A stretch of 64,000 bases of DNA from Halalkalicoccus sp. NIPERK01 (lineage in GTDB: Archaea; Halobacteriota; Halobacteria; Halobacteriales; Halalkalicoccaceae): contig NZ_JASVVV010000005.1 of the NCBI RefSeq assembly GCF_030287405.1, forward strand, positions 124,001-188,000, read 5' to 3'. Positions 17,011 to 25,199 of the stretch are shown here, piece after piece. Position numbers and translations under genes: made by a program. The notes under the pieces were generated by a model that did no database searches, was not told the origin of the DNA, and saw only the letters and a list, made by a program, of their open reading frames with translations. How positions within the stretch are numbered: the stretch's first letter is position 1; the number at the start of each line of letters is the position of its first letter.

Positions 17011-18009
17011 ATGAACTATCTCTACTTCGGCTTGGGCGTAAGTCTGCTCATCGTAGCCGTGACCGACCTCCTGTGGACGACCCTCTGGGTCGAGGCCGGT
17101 GCCGGACCCCTTACCGCACGCCTGATGCGGGGGACTTGGAAACTGCTACGACGCGTTGGAACCTACAGCCCTCGCATTCGGACGCTCGCCGGTCCGGTGG
17201 TTCTCGCCCTCGGGCTTGGGATGTGGATCGCCCTGCTCTGGGGCGGGTGGATGTTCGTCTTCGCGAGTGCTGAGAACGCTCTGAGAGACACCATCGACAC
17301 GGGCCCCATCTCCTGGGCTGAACGATTCTACTTCGTGGGATATTCGTTGTTCACGATGGGGAACGGCGATTTCGCGCCCCGAGATGGCCTATGGCAGATC
17401 TTGACTGCGCTGATGACCGCCAGCGGGATGTTACTGGTGACACTGAGCATTACCTACGTCCTCTCCGTCCTTGACGCAGTTACGCAGAAACGCTCGTTTG
17501 CGCAGGACGTGAGTGGACTCGGACTGGACGGCGAATCGATCGTCACTACTACTTGGAACGGTAGCGCGTTCGACGACGTCGCGCTCCCACTCAACAGTAT
17601 CACTACAGCGCTGAACGAACTGACAGCCAATCACAAGGCCTACCCCATCCTGCACTACTTCTACACCGACGACCGTGAGGCCGCCGCCGTGCTGAGTGGC
17701 GCCAGTCTCGACGACGCCCTGACCCTCTGGCAGCAAGCGACGCCCGAGGAGGACAGGCCCGGCAACTCAATTCTCAAAAACGCGCGCTCGAGTGTCCAGA
17801 ACTACCTCGACACGGTCAGCACGTTCGCGACGCCGTCCGACGAGCAGCCGCCCTCACCAGACCTCGCCGTCCTCCGCGACGCTGGTGTTCCAACGGTATC
17901 AAACGAAGAGTTCGACGACGCGCTCAAAGACCTGGAAACTCGACGCCGAACCATGTATGGGGTAATTCGGGCGGACGCACGCCAGTGGCCGGGTGCCTGG
18001 GAAGAGTAG
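17011..18009 (+). CDS. Ion-channel-like membrane protein (two-TM pore) with large cytosolic domain
   Basis: 332 residues. The N-terminal half has membrane segments at about 1-22, 62-88 and 130-152. The pore loop lies before the last one, with YSLFTMGNGDFAPRDG in the place of the K+ filter TVGYGD. Thr, Gly and Gly-Asp are kept but Val-Gly-Tyr is changed to Met-Gly-Asn, so selectivity could differ. The soluble C-terminal 170 residues have no recognised domain. It lies 100 bp downstream of DUF4396 on the same strand. Confidence 0.75.
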   Translation: MNYLYFGLGVSLLIVAVTDLLWTTLWVEAGAGPLTARLMRGTWKLLRRVGTYSPRIRTLAGPVVLALGLGMWIALLWGGWMFVFASAENALRDTIDTGPISWAERFYFVGYSLFTMGNGDFAPRDGLWQILTALMTASGMLLVTLSITYVLSVLDAVTQKRSFAQDVSGLGLDGESIVTTTWNGSAFDDVALPLNSITTALNELTANHKAYPILHYFYTDDREAAAVLSGASLDDALTLWQQATPEEDRPGNSILKNARSSVQNYLDTVSTFATPSDEQPPSPDLAVLRDAGVPTVSNEEFDDALKDLETRRRTMYGVIRADARQWPGAWEE

Positions 18010-18036
18010 TACCGAATGACCTCGGAGGGTTCGAGA

Positions 18037-18213
18037 TCAGGCGCCGAGACGTCCCTCGCAGCAGTCAACGAGTTCAGATACAACCTGTGCGGCGAACTCT
18101 CGCTGGAAGAGCCGCGTGCCATCGGGAGTCGCGTACTTGAGGACGATGAGGTCGCGGTTGTTGTACCCGCGCTCGACGAGCTACATGCGAATGTCGTCCG
18201 TCTCGTCTGTCAT
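18037..18213 (-). pseudogene. Small gene broken by an in-frame TAG
   Basis: The reverse strand reads MTDETDDIRM, TAG (complement of 18181-18183), then LVERGYNNRDLIVLKYATPDG and on through VSELVDCCEGRLGA to TGA. The second half is well-formed acidic haloarchaeal coding sequence. A CAG-to-TAG change gives an intact 58-residue protein. The family was not recognised. Confidence 0.55.
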
Positions 18214-18350
18214 ACGCACAGGGAGGGCTACTACGACAGTAGGTTGTTCGGTCACGGGCGAACGACCGGACTGTCGTATCCGCAATTGGTCGGGTGAGTG
18301 TCCGAGAGTGAAAAAGAAAATCGACGTCGGAGAACCGACGCGGTTGTGGC

Positions 18351-18689
18351 TTACGCCATCGAGCGGCAGGACTCCGCGCACTCGCGGAGCGGTTCGACAC
18401 AAGCCTGACAGTGGTCGTGGTCGTGCTGTTCACACTCGTCGGCGCAGGCTTCACACACGTCGGCGCACGTCTCCGCGATGTCGCTGTTGAATTGCGAGCC
18501 CGATGCACAGAGCTGAGCGCACGTCGAGGCGACTGTGACTACGTCGCGACAGAGTCGGAGGCACTCTTCCATCTCCTCGCCCTTACCGATGCACTCGTCG
18601 GCGCAATGGGCGCACGCCTTCACAGCTTCATGACAGTTGTCGATACACTCGCGGGTCGAATCGTCGAGCAGATCGTTGATTTGAGCCAT
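18351..18689 (-). CDS. Cys-rich four-helix-bundle copper-binding protein (DUF326/Csp-like)
   Basis: 112 residues with 16 or so Cys, placed as paired CxxxC along predicted helices (CIDNCHEAVKAC, CAHCADEC, CLRLC, CAQLC, CADVCEAC, CQAC, CRSMA). This is the pattern of four-helix-bundle copper-storage proteins and DUF326. It would bind many Cu(I) ions in the cytoplasm, since there is no signal peptide. A His-rich loop (EQHDHDHCQAC) lies near the C-terminus. It is next to the TRASH-domain regulator, which may control it. Confidence 0.85.
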   Translation of the reverse strand: MAQINDLLDDSTRECIDNCHEAVKACAHCADECIGKGEEMEECLRLCRDVVTVASTCAQLCASGSQFNSDIAETCADVCEACADECEQHDHDHCQACVEPLRECAESCRSMA

Positions 18690-18839
18690 CGCGTTCAGTA
18701 CTACGACCGACTCCTTTTCCTGAGTTGTGGCTACCGATCCAAGTGGGGAAACAAACGATTCCGTCCTGTCCGCTTAAGGGCTCGAAAAGGTAGACCTCGG
18801 TCATCTGGTGCATAGATGAATTAGCGTCTGACTTCACGT

Positions 18840-18859
18840 TGGAGCGAATCGACGCTCCA
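18840..18859. terminator. Hairpin between two reverse-strand genes
   Basis: TGGAGCG-AATCGA-CGCTCCA, a perfect 7-bp stem with a 6-base loop, about 80 bp past the stop of the regulator at 18941. No strong T-run follows, so it could equally be an operator. Confidence 0.35.
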
Positions 18860-18940
18860 GTTGTTTCACATCCCAAAATAGCAGGCTGACCAATCCATGG
18901 TTTGTAACCGCGGACAAAGACCTGATTCAGACTGCCGCGT

Positions 18941-19540
18941 CTACTCGTCGGCTGCCTGTTTCAGGGACTCGTACTGCTCGACGATTTTCTCCGCGCACGA
19001 CGAGCAACAGACGTGATACAGGTCTCCGGAGTCCACCTCTACTTTTTGACCATCCTCCGAGATTGGTTTTCCACAGATCGTACACTCAATCGTCAGGTCG
19101 TCTGTTCCGAGCTGCGGCTGCCACGAAGAACCCAGAATTGACGTCACGTGATAATCCTCGATCTGATCGTCGCTCAGCGTGTCAGTGAGCAGCGACCGGA
19201 GTTCGGCCGGGGGAAGAACCGCCTTGACGACCACCGTCGAGTCGACTGTGTAGAAGACGTGTTCCACCCCGTCGACATCTTGCAACTGGGAGAAGACGTC
19301 TTCAGCATGGGCGAGTCGCGTGTCGATTACCACGAGACACTCGTCCTCGTCGGCGAACTTCGTTCGATCCACGTCAACCGTGAACCGCCGTATGACGCCG
19401 AGGTCACGCAGTCGGTCGACACGATTTGAAACGGTCGGTGGAGAGAGGTCCACCTCCTCCGAAATTTCACGAAACGACCGACGGGCGTCATCCAGTAACA
19501 GCTCCAAGATAACTGCATCTGTTGAATCTAGCTCAGCCAT
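18941..19540 (-). CDS. Lrp/AsnC-type regulator with C-terminal TRASH metal-sensing domain
   Basis: 199 residues. Residues 5-60 are an AsnC winged HTH (TDAVILELLLDDARRSFREISEEVDLSPPTVSNRVDRLRDLGVI). A central region resembles the ligand domain, and residues 148-190 are a TRASH domain (CTICGKPI...YHVCCSSCAEKI). In archaea such HTH-TRASH proteins sense copper and control copper efflux genes. It lies between the Csp-like gene and the divergently transcribed YHS permease, so both are likely targets. Confidence 0.88.
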   Translation of the reverse strand: MAELDSTDAVILELLLDDARRSFREISEEVDLSPPTVSNRVDRLRDLGVIRRFTVDVDRTKFADEDECLVVIDTRLAHAEDVFSQLQDVDGVEHVFYTVDSTVVVKAVLPPAELRSLLTDTLSDDQIEDYHVTSILGSSWQPQLGTDDLTIECTICGKPISEDGQKVEVDSGDLYHVCCSSCAEKIVEQYESLKQAADE

Positions 19541-19789
19541 AGGTACATGGATGGGCTGGGACGTTTTCTGACTACTGCTATTGAAGACGGTGCTGATGAA
19601 ACGAGGATCTCGCCCTCACGAGTCATGCGAAACGCGGATTGAGGGAGTAGCTGTCCGTGTCCAGCTCACCAGCTGATTCAGAGTCTGGTATCTCCGTCGT
19701 CAACACGTTCCGGACAGAAAATTACGACCCTGTCTCACCCTGGAGTGTTAGCCGAAGCTCCGTAAAAGATCGAACCCCATGTATCCTAT
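19541..19789. promoter_or_regulatory. Divergent promoter region of copper regulator and permease
   Basis: The stretch of about 250 bp separates the two opposite starts. TATCCTATATG at the permease start suggests a leaderless transcript. No clear dyad was identified. Confidence 0.4.
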
Positions 19790-21118
19790 ATGGAGAAAAA
19801 GGAATACGCGATCCTCGCCGTCATCGCGCTCGCGACGGTCGCACTCGGTGTCGTCACGACATCGAAGCCCTTGTGGCCGTTCTTCGTCGAGAGCACGCGC
19901 CAGTTCCTGACGACGACCGCTGCGATGGCGTGGATCACGTGGTGGGCGCTCGTGATCGGCTTCGCAATCGCCGGCGGCGTCGAAGCCTGGACGTCCGACG
20001 AGAAGGTCTCGGACCTGTTAGAGGGCCACGGCTTCCGGGAGATCGGGTACGGGTCGCTGTTCGGGTTCGTCTCCTCGTCGTGTTCCTACAGCGCCATCGC
20101 GACCGCGAAGAACCTCTTCAAGAAAGGGGGCTCGGCGGCGGCCACCCTCGGCGCGTTCATGTTCGCGTCGACCAACCTCGTCATCGAGATCGGTATCGTC
20201 ATCTACCTCCTGCTGGGCTGGCAGTTCCTCGTCGCGGACGTCGTCGGCGGCTTCATGCTGATCGGCCTGATGGCCTTCGGCTTCGTCTACCTCACGCCCG
20301 ACGAGGTCATCGAGCAGGCCCGAGAGAACATTCAAGACGAGGGCGACTCGACCGTCCAGGATCCGGTCTGCGGGATGGAGGTCAACCCCGAGGAAGCCGA
20401 CTACTCGACTGAACACGACGGTCAGACCTACTACTTCTGCTCGCAGTCTTGTAAGGACAGCTTCGACCCGGAAGAGGCCAATACCACGATTCGCGAGTAG
20501 GCGATCTCCCTCTCGGGTTGGAAAGCGCTCGCGGACAAGCAGTGGTCGGAGTGGGGGATGCTCTGGGACGAAATCGCCATCGGCTTCATCTTCGCCGGGC
20601 TCATCGCTGGCTTCATTCCCGAGAGCGTCTGGACCTCCGTCTTCTCCGGGCCGACGTTCGGACTCCCGGTGTACGTCTTCTGGACGGCAGTCTTGGGTGC
20701 GGTCATCGGCGTCGCGACATTCGTCTGCTCGGTCGGAAACGTCCCGTTCGGCGCCGTTCTCTACGCCAACGGCCTGCCGTTCGGATCGGTGCTCTCATAC
20801 ATCTATGCGGACCTCATCGTCCCGCCGATCATGGACGCGTACCGTGAGTACTACGGCACGAAATTCGCGGCCATCCTCTCTGGGATGATCTTCGTCTCCG
20901 CCGTGCTCACGGGCTTTGTCATTCACTTCATCTTCCTCGGGGCGGGGGTCATCCCAGACCCATCGAGCGTCCAGATTGCAGAGGTGAAGATAGAGATGAA
21001 CTACAAGATGGTCTTGAACATCCTCGCAACGGTGTTCTTCCTATTCCTCTACTGGCTGCACCGTTCGGACTCGATTGGAGATGAGGAGCACGGTGAGCAC
21101 GCTCACACAGCCGACTAA
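19790..21118 (+). pseudogene. SO_0444/ArsP-like permease with internal YHS domain, split by in-frame TAG
   Basis: Two adjacent frames (19790-20500 and 20558-21118) are in the same phase and separated only by TAG at 20498-20500. The sequence between (AISLSGWKALADKQWSEWG) is also coding. Together they form a DUF318-type permease of two membrane halves. The first half has the conserved FVSSSCSYSAIATAKNLFKKG and FASTNLVIEIG, and the second has FVCSVGNVPFGAVLYANGL. A YHS domain (DPVCGMEVNPEE...YYFCSQSCKDSF) lies between the halves. Relatives export copper, zinc or organo-arsenic. A CAG-to-TAG change at that codon would explain the break. The second half could re-initiate at 20558, so partial function is possible. 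Confidence 0.8.
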
Positions 21119-21364
21119 CGCTCTCGGTCTCTTTCGTTCAGTCGGTCGGCATCTTTGCTGTGCCAGTAGTCGGTGATCGTGGTGACGAGTTCGTCGATGG
21201 ATCTGACCCCTCGGCTGGGACAGACACCCCGCGACCCCGGCGAAATAGAACTTGCACGCAATATAGACACGGCTGGTGAAAACGGGGTCACACGGACGTA
21301 GCTCGTCTCGAGTTCAGCACCGATGACGATGGTACCAAACGGTTCTAGTTCGCGGTAGCGATTG

Positions 21365-21958
21365 CTAGTGCGCTTGATTCTGCTGCAAGTCGTCACTCGG
21401 ATAGATTCGATACGTCCGCCCCTGCCGTTCACGATACAACAATCCGCGCTTCTCGAGGGCGCTGACCGTCTGACTTACCTTGCTCTTCGAGAAGTCTGAG
21501 CGATCCCGCAGTTCGATCTGCGTAATACCGGGCGAGGATAGGACTGGTTCGAGGATACGGCGTTCGTCTTCCGGAAGGAGGTCTAACACGCGAGCCTGTG
21601 GCTGAGATTCTGGATTGATGGCCCCATCTGGTTGGGTGGTCCCCTCCGACGATTCGGCGATCTCAGGGTCGGTCGGAACCGCCATCTCATTCTGTGAGCG
21701 GTCCTTTACATCTGTGCTGGTGAGGTCGTCCCGAGCCGCGAGATACCCTCCACCGATGACAGCCGAGACGAGGAGGGTCCCGAGGACGTACCAAAGCGGG
21801 TTCGTTCCGTGAACCGCCCCCATCGATGTTCCCATCATCGATCCCATTTGCTCGAAGGCCTGCTGTTGCTGGTACGCTTGCCAACTGAGCGCACCGCCGA
21901 CGATGAGGACGGCAGCGACTAGGCCACCGACGACTGTATCGGCCCGCCGCCGATTCAT
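21365..21958 (-). CDS. Membrane-anchored winged-helix regulator
   Basis: 197 residues from ATG 21958 (MNRRRAD; an ATG at 21967 is 3 codons earlier). Two membrane segments (about 5-27 and 53-72) flank a Met-rich loop (MGSMMGTSMGAVHG). The C-terminal 75 residues are a MarR-like winged helix (LEPVLSSPGITQIELRDRSDFSKSKVSQTVSALEKRGLLYRERQGRTYRI). A regulator tied to the membrane with a Met/His loop could sense extracytoplasmic copper, which is inference. Confidence 0.75.
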   Translation of the reverse strand: MNRRRADTVVGGLVAAVLIVGGALSWQAYQQQQAFEQMGSMMGTSMGAVHGTNPLWYVLGTLLVSAVIGGGYLAARDDLTSTDVKDRSQNEMAVPTDPEIAESSEGTTQPDGAINPESQPQARVLDLLPEDERRILEPVLSSPGITQIELRDRSDFSKSKVSQTVSALEKRGLLYRERQGRTYRIYPSDDLQQNQAH

Positions 21959-21967
21959 CCATCCCAC

Positions 21968-22313
21968 CTCGATCTGCCGGTGGACTCGTTCATGCCTGAG
22001 AGATGGAAAGACATCGATGTACCAGTTGTGATTCTCACGAATGCTTAGCCAGAGGGCTTCAATACCGACATTACGAACGTATCGGCAACTCCAATCGTCG
22101 TTTTCTACGCCGGTAACTGCTCTTCTCTCCGGAGAGTAGTACTTCTACTGTAGACTAGTCCAGTCACGACACGAGTACTCGTCTCGAAATCCGTCTCGAG
22201 ATCGCTGCCGTATCTTCTATCCATCTTGTATTCCTGATCGACATCGCCGATGCGGCGTGTACGTTCGATTCTAAGCAGCAAACCAATTGAACCAGTCGGA
22301 CGTATCTCTACAC
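21968..22313. other. Intergenic region between divergent genes
   Basis: No gene was recognised. AGTAGTACTTCTACTGTAG near 22136 is a partial dyad and may be an operator for the divergent genes on either side. Otherwise nothing distinct. Confidence 0.35.
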
Positions 22314-22613
22314 ATGAGTACTGCTACCACCGACCAAGAACCGTACGAGATGGGAATGGCCTCCGACGTGATGCATCTTGACGCACTGGCGCTCGCCGGC
22401 GCTGCGGCACTCGTGTCTGCCATCGTCATGCTCCTGCTCGGCGTGTTCGGAGCCATCGGCGTCTACGAGGGTGCGGTCGAGATGATGCAGCAGTGGCACA
22501 TGTTCTTCGAGCCGACGGTCGTCGGGACCGTGGCTGGCATGATCGAGGCGGCCGTCATCAGCTTCATCCTCGTGTACCCCTTCGCGTGGCTGTACAACGT
22601 CATCGCTCGATAG
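22314..22613 (+). CDS. DUF5676-like small membrane protein
   Basis: 99 residues from ATG 22314, chosen over 22287 because the extra residues are unlike the family. Two membrane segments (about 28-50 and 72-92) are joined by a loop with MMQQWHMFF. The layout fits DUF5676 proteins, which are often found with copper ATPases and CopZ. The function is unknown. It lies 22 bp before the SRPBCC gene. Confidence 0.65.
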   Translation: MSTATTDQEPYEMGMASDVMHLDALALAGAAALVSAIVMLLLGVFGAIGVYEGAVEMMQQWHMFFEPTVVGTVAGMIEAAVISFILVYPFAWLYNVIAR

Positions 22614-22635
22614 GAGACGAACTGGAGGCCATCCA

Positions 22636-23151
22636 ATGTATGTAACCGACAAAGCCGAAATCGTCATCGATGCCACCCCTGGTGAAATTTGGGAGTACGT
22701 GACCGACCCCGTCAACTGGACGGCGTCGAATTCCGAGGAACACTACGGGCTCGAATACGACACGCCCGACAACCGCCCGCAGGAGGGAGCAACGTTCCAC
22801 CAGCGCGAAGAGGTTGCCGGCATGTACGCCGATCTGCATGGTCGGTTCTCCTACATCGATTATCCCAACGTGGCGGTCTGGACGGGGACAGCGTACTATC
22901 CGCTCCTTCGCGGTCTCGTCACCGTTCGAATCCCCGAGGGTGGCACCATTCGACTCGAAGAGGCCGAGGATGGAACCCGGATGTCACACGCCGTCTGGAT
23001 GGATTTCCCGAACAACCGTCGTGGTCGTTTCCTGAAGTGGGTGTTCACGACTGTCCTCGACGGGAAGGCAAAGCTCTACGACCACACCAACAAGGAACTC
23101 GTCTTCTTCAAAACCCGGCTCGAAACCGAGGCTGTCACGCCGACGTCGTGA
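22636..23151 (+). CDS. SRPBCC-family (START-like) protein
   Basis: 171 residues. The opening AEIVIDATPGEIWEYVTDPVNWTAS and the mixed-sheet pattern with a final long helix (WVFTTVLDGKAKLYDHTNKEL) are typical of the SRPBCC hydrophobic-ligand-binding fold. No catalytic residues can be assigned. Probably in one operon with 22314-22613. Confidence 0.75.
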   Translation: MYVTDKAEIVIDATPGEIWEYVTDPVNWTASNSEEHYGLEYDTPDNRPQEGATFHQREEVAGMYADLHGRFSYIDYPNVAVWTGTAYYPLLRGLVTVRIPEGGTIRLEEAEDGTRMSHAVWMDFPNNRRGRFLKWVFTTVLDGKAKLYDHTNKELVFFKTRLETEAVTPTS

Positions 23152-23274
23152 GCGCTACTGACGGGTCGACCTCCCGATTGTGAACTGGAGGCCGATCCAC
23201 GAACCAACAGAGAAGTCGATTCGCAATACCAGATCGGAGCAACCGGTAAATCCGAAACGGACCATATCTACTCT

Positions 23275-24042
23275 ATGGAGAATCACTCCGAACACGGGAG
23301 TCACAGTCCTCCCAAGGGATACGGGCCTGGTGGACACGCTACACTGGGCGGACTCTCGGTCGACGCAGATGGACTCCGCTTCGTCCCGACGGACACGCAC
23401 TTCACACCCGGTGACCCGCTCGACTGGAGCTTCCAGGTCGTCACGTCGAGTGGCAATGTAGTGACCGAGTTCGACGAGGCTCACGGACAGCGTGGTCACC
23501 TCATCGTCGTCCGTCGAGACCTAACTCGATTCCAGCATCTCCATCCGACGCTTGACGCCGATGGAACTTGGCGTGTCGAATCATTCACACTCTCTGATCC
23601 CGGTGTCTACCGAGCGTTCATCGACTTGGTCGTCGACAGTCGACCGATGACACTCGGATTCGACCTCTTTGCTTCAGGGGAGATCGAGGTTGCTCCACGT
23701 CCGGACACGTCACCACGTGCGACAGCAGATGGATACGTCGTTGACCTCCAGACTGACGAAATTCTCGCCGGTGAGCCGGCTGAGCTAACGTTCGATATCA
23801 GGCGTGACGGCGAGCCCGTGTCGCGTCTGGATCCGTACCTGGGCGCACTCGGCCATCTCGTTGCGCTCCGCGAAGGCGATCTCGCCTACCTACACGTCCA
23901 CCCTGAGGAGACGAGTCCCGACAGCGGACGAGTCGAATTCGGCGCGCAGTTTCCGACCCCCGGGAGATACCGGCTGTTCCTCCAATCGAAACCGGATGGG
24001 ACGCTCATCACAACTCAGCACGATATTCGGATCGAACGCTGA
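23275..24042 (+). CDS. His-rich protein with two internal HLHP/HVHP repeats
   Basis: 255 residues with no signal peptide and a His-rich N-terminus (MENHSEHGSHSPPKGYGPGGH). Two related beta-rich halves (about 30-135 and 150-255) each hold GHL, a conserved strand and a closing H-x-H-P: RGHLIVVRRDLTRFQHLHP and LGHLVALREGDLAYLHVHP. This looks like an internal duplication with a metal site in each half. Its neighbours (DoxX, CopZ, Cu-ATPase) support copper binding. No named family is assigned. Confidence 0.65.
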   Translation: MENHSEHGSHSPPKGYGPGGHATLGGLSVDADGLRFVPTDTHFTPGDPLDWSFQVVTSSGNVVTEFDEAHGQRGHLIVVRRDLTRFQHLHPTLDADGTWRVESFTLSDPGVYRAFIDLVVDSRPMTLGFDLFASGEIEVAPRPDTSPRATADGYVVDLQTDEILAGEPAELTFDIRRDGEPVSRLDPYLGALGHLVALREGDLAYLHVHPEETSPDSGRVEFGAQFPTPGRYRLFLQSKPDGTLITTQHDIRIER

Positions 24043-24186
24043 CACCCTCCCGAACGACTCCGAACCGACGCCCTACTTAAACCACTTACTACAACCACTT
24101 GCTCAATCGTAGGATCGCTTCTATCGTCGACTAATCCCCTTCGTCAGGATGACCTTTTTGTAGCTACTCGTGAACCATCTTACAAT

Positions 24187-24741
24187 ATGGCATCACAAGA
24201 AGTACAGCTGGAGAGTACCATCGGGGGCTTCACGGCACGCGGGAAACTACACACGTTGAGTGTCTGGTTCATCTTGGCACTTCGAGTGATGATGGGACTC
24301 GCGTTCCTCCAGAGTGGGCTCGATAAGGTGCTCTCCGGAAGCTTCAGCGCGGGGGGTTATCTGACGGGGGCAGTCCCGAACAACGGCGGTCCGGCCGCGG
24401 ACCTGTTCGTTGCCATGGGAAACACGCCGTGGTTCGTCGACTTCGTGAACATCGCGGTCCCGTGGGGAGAGGTATTCATCGGCCTTGGATTGGTCTTCGG
24501 TGCCTTAACTCGACTCGCGGCATTCTGGGGCGCGTTCATGATGCTCTTGTTCTATCTCGGGAACTGGGAAATCGAACACGGCTACATCAACGGTGACTTC
24601 GCGTACATGCTCGTGTTTCTCTCCGTCGCTGCATTCGGGGCAGGACGGATACTGGGACTGGATGCCTACATCGAACGGTACGAGATTGGCGGCGAACCGC
24701 TCGTTGAGCGGTATCCGTGGACTCGATTCCTGCTCGGCTGA
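24187..24741 (+). CDS. DoxX family membrane protein
   Basis: 184 residues with four membrane segments. ALRVMMGLAFLQSGLDKVLSG is the DoxX signature of the first helix, and NIAVPWGEVFIGLGLVFG is that of the third. DoxX-like proteins are linked to quinone-dependent redox in membranes. The start with AATATGG and a TATA-like box at about 28 bp suggests a leaderless transcript. Confidence 0.85.
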   Translation: MASQEVQLESTIGGFTARGKLHTLSVWFILALRVMMGLAFLQSGLDKVLSGSFSAGGYLTGAVPNNGGPAADLFVAMGNTPWFVDFVNIAVPWGEVFIGLGLVFGALTRLAAFWGAFMMLLFYLGNWEIEHGYINGDFAYMLVFLSVAAFGAGRILGLDAYIERYEIGGEPLVERYPWTRFLLG

Positions 24742-24870
24742 GGCTGCAATGTTCACTATCGGCGAGCGTATTGTGTCGGTTCTAGCTTTGCTTTCGAAGA
24801 AATAAAACTCGATTCACCACCGGATCAAAGGGAAAATCCGCATAAGAGAGGCAATCGTAGATATACCTGT

Positions 24871-25065
24871 ATGACGACTATCACAGTCGAGGGAATGAGC
24901 TGTGAGCACTGCGAGCAGACCGTCGAGGGGGCACTCCGAGGCGTGAGCGGCGTGACCAATGCGACTGCCGATCGTGAAGCCGAGCATGCGACTGTTGAGG
25001 GAGACGCTGACGTCACAGCACTCGTACAGGCCGTCGAAGATGCTGGATACACCGCACTCGCCTAA
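24871..25065 (+). CDS. copZ: CopZ-like heavy-metal-associated (HMA) domain protein
   Basis: 64 residues, a single HMA domain. GMSCEHC near the N-terminus has the two Cu(I)-binding Cys, and the ending [10 protein letters not shown] is typical. It would deliver Cu(I) to the P-type ATPase encoded 134 bp downstream. It appears leaderless (ACCTGTATG). Confidence 0.9.
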   Translation: MTTITVEGMSCEHCEQTVEGALRGVSGVTNATADREAEHATVEGDADVTALVQAVEDAGYTALA

Positions 25066-25199
25066 GAGACTGCGGAGCGAAGTTTCAGTCAGCGAAGGAC
25101 CTCGCCGTTCGCTCTCGCGGACTCGTCCTCCCAGATTCTCCACTCTCAGTTACAGAGACCGGACAAAATCAAAGGAGGGATGGCACCGATATACAACTC

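Noticed and set aside
18016-18297. 94-codon forward frame after the channel gene
   Set aside because: It is the shadow of the broken small gene on the reverse strand, whose protein reads far better.
19657-20412. 251-codon forward frame rich in Arg
   Set aside because: It overlaps the permease in another phase and has the Arg/His-rich look of a shadow of GC-rich haloarchaeal DNA.
10548-20500. Stop-codon reassignment (TAA/TAG read as Gln)
   Set aside because: TAA and TAG end many intact genes here (for example the gene ending at 12265 ends in TAG), so decay is simpler.
21115-21432. 105-codon reverse frame at the 3' end of the membrane-bound HTH gene
   Set aside because: It overlaps the HTH gene by 68 bp, has no recognised motif and an unusual Arg/Ser-rich start. 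It is more likely an open frame by chance, though a remnant is possible.
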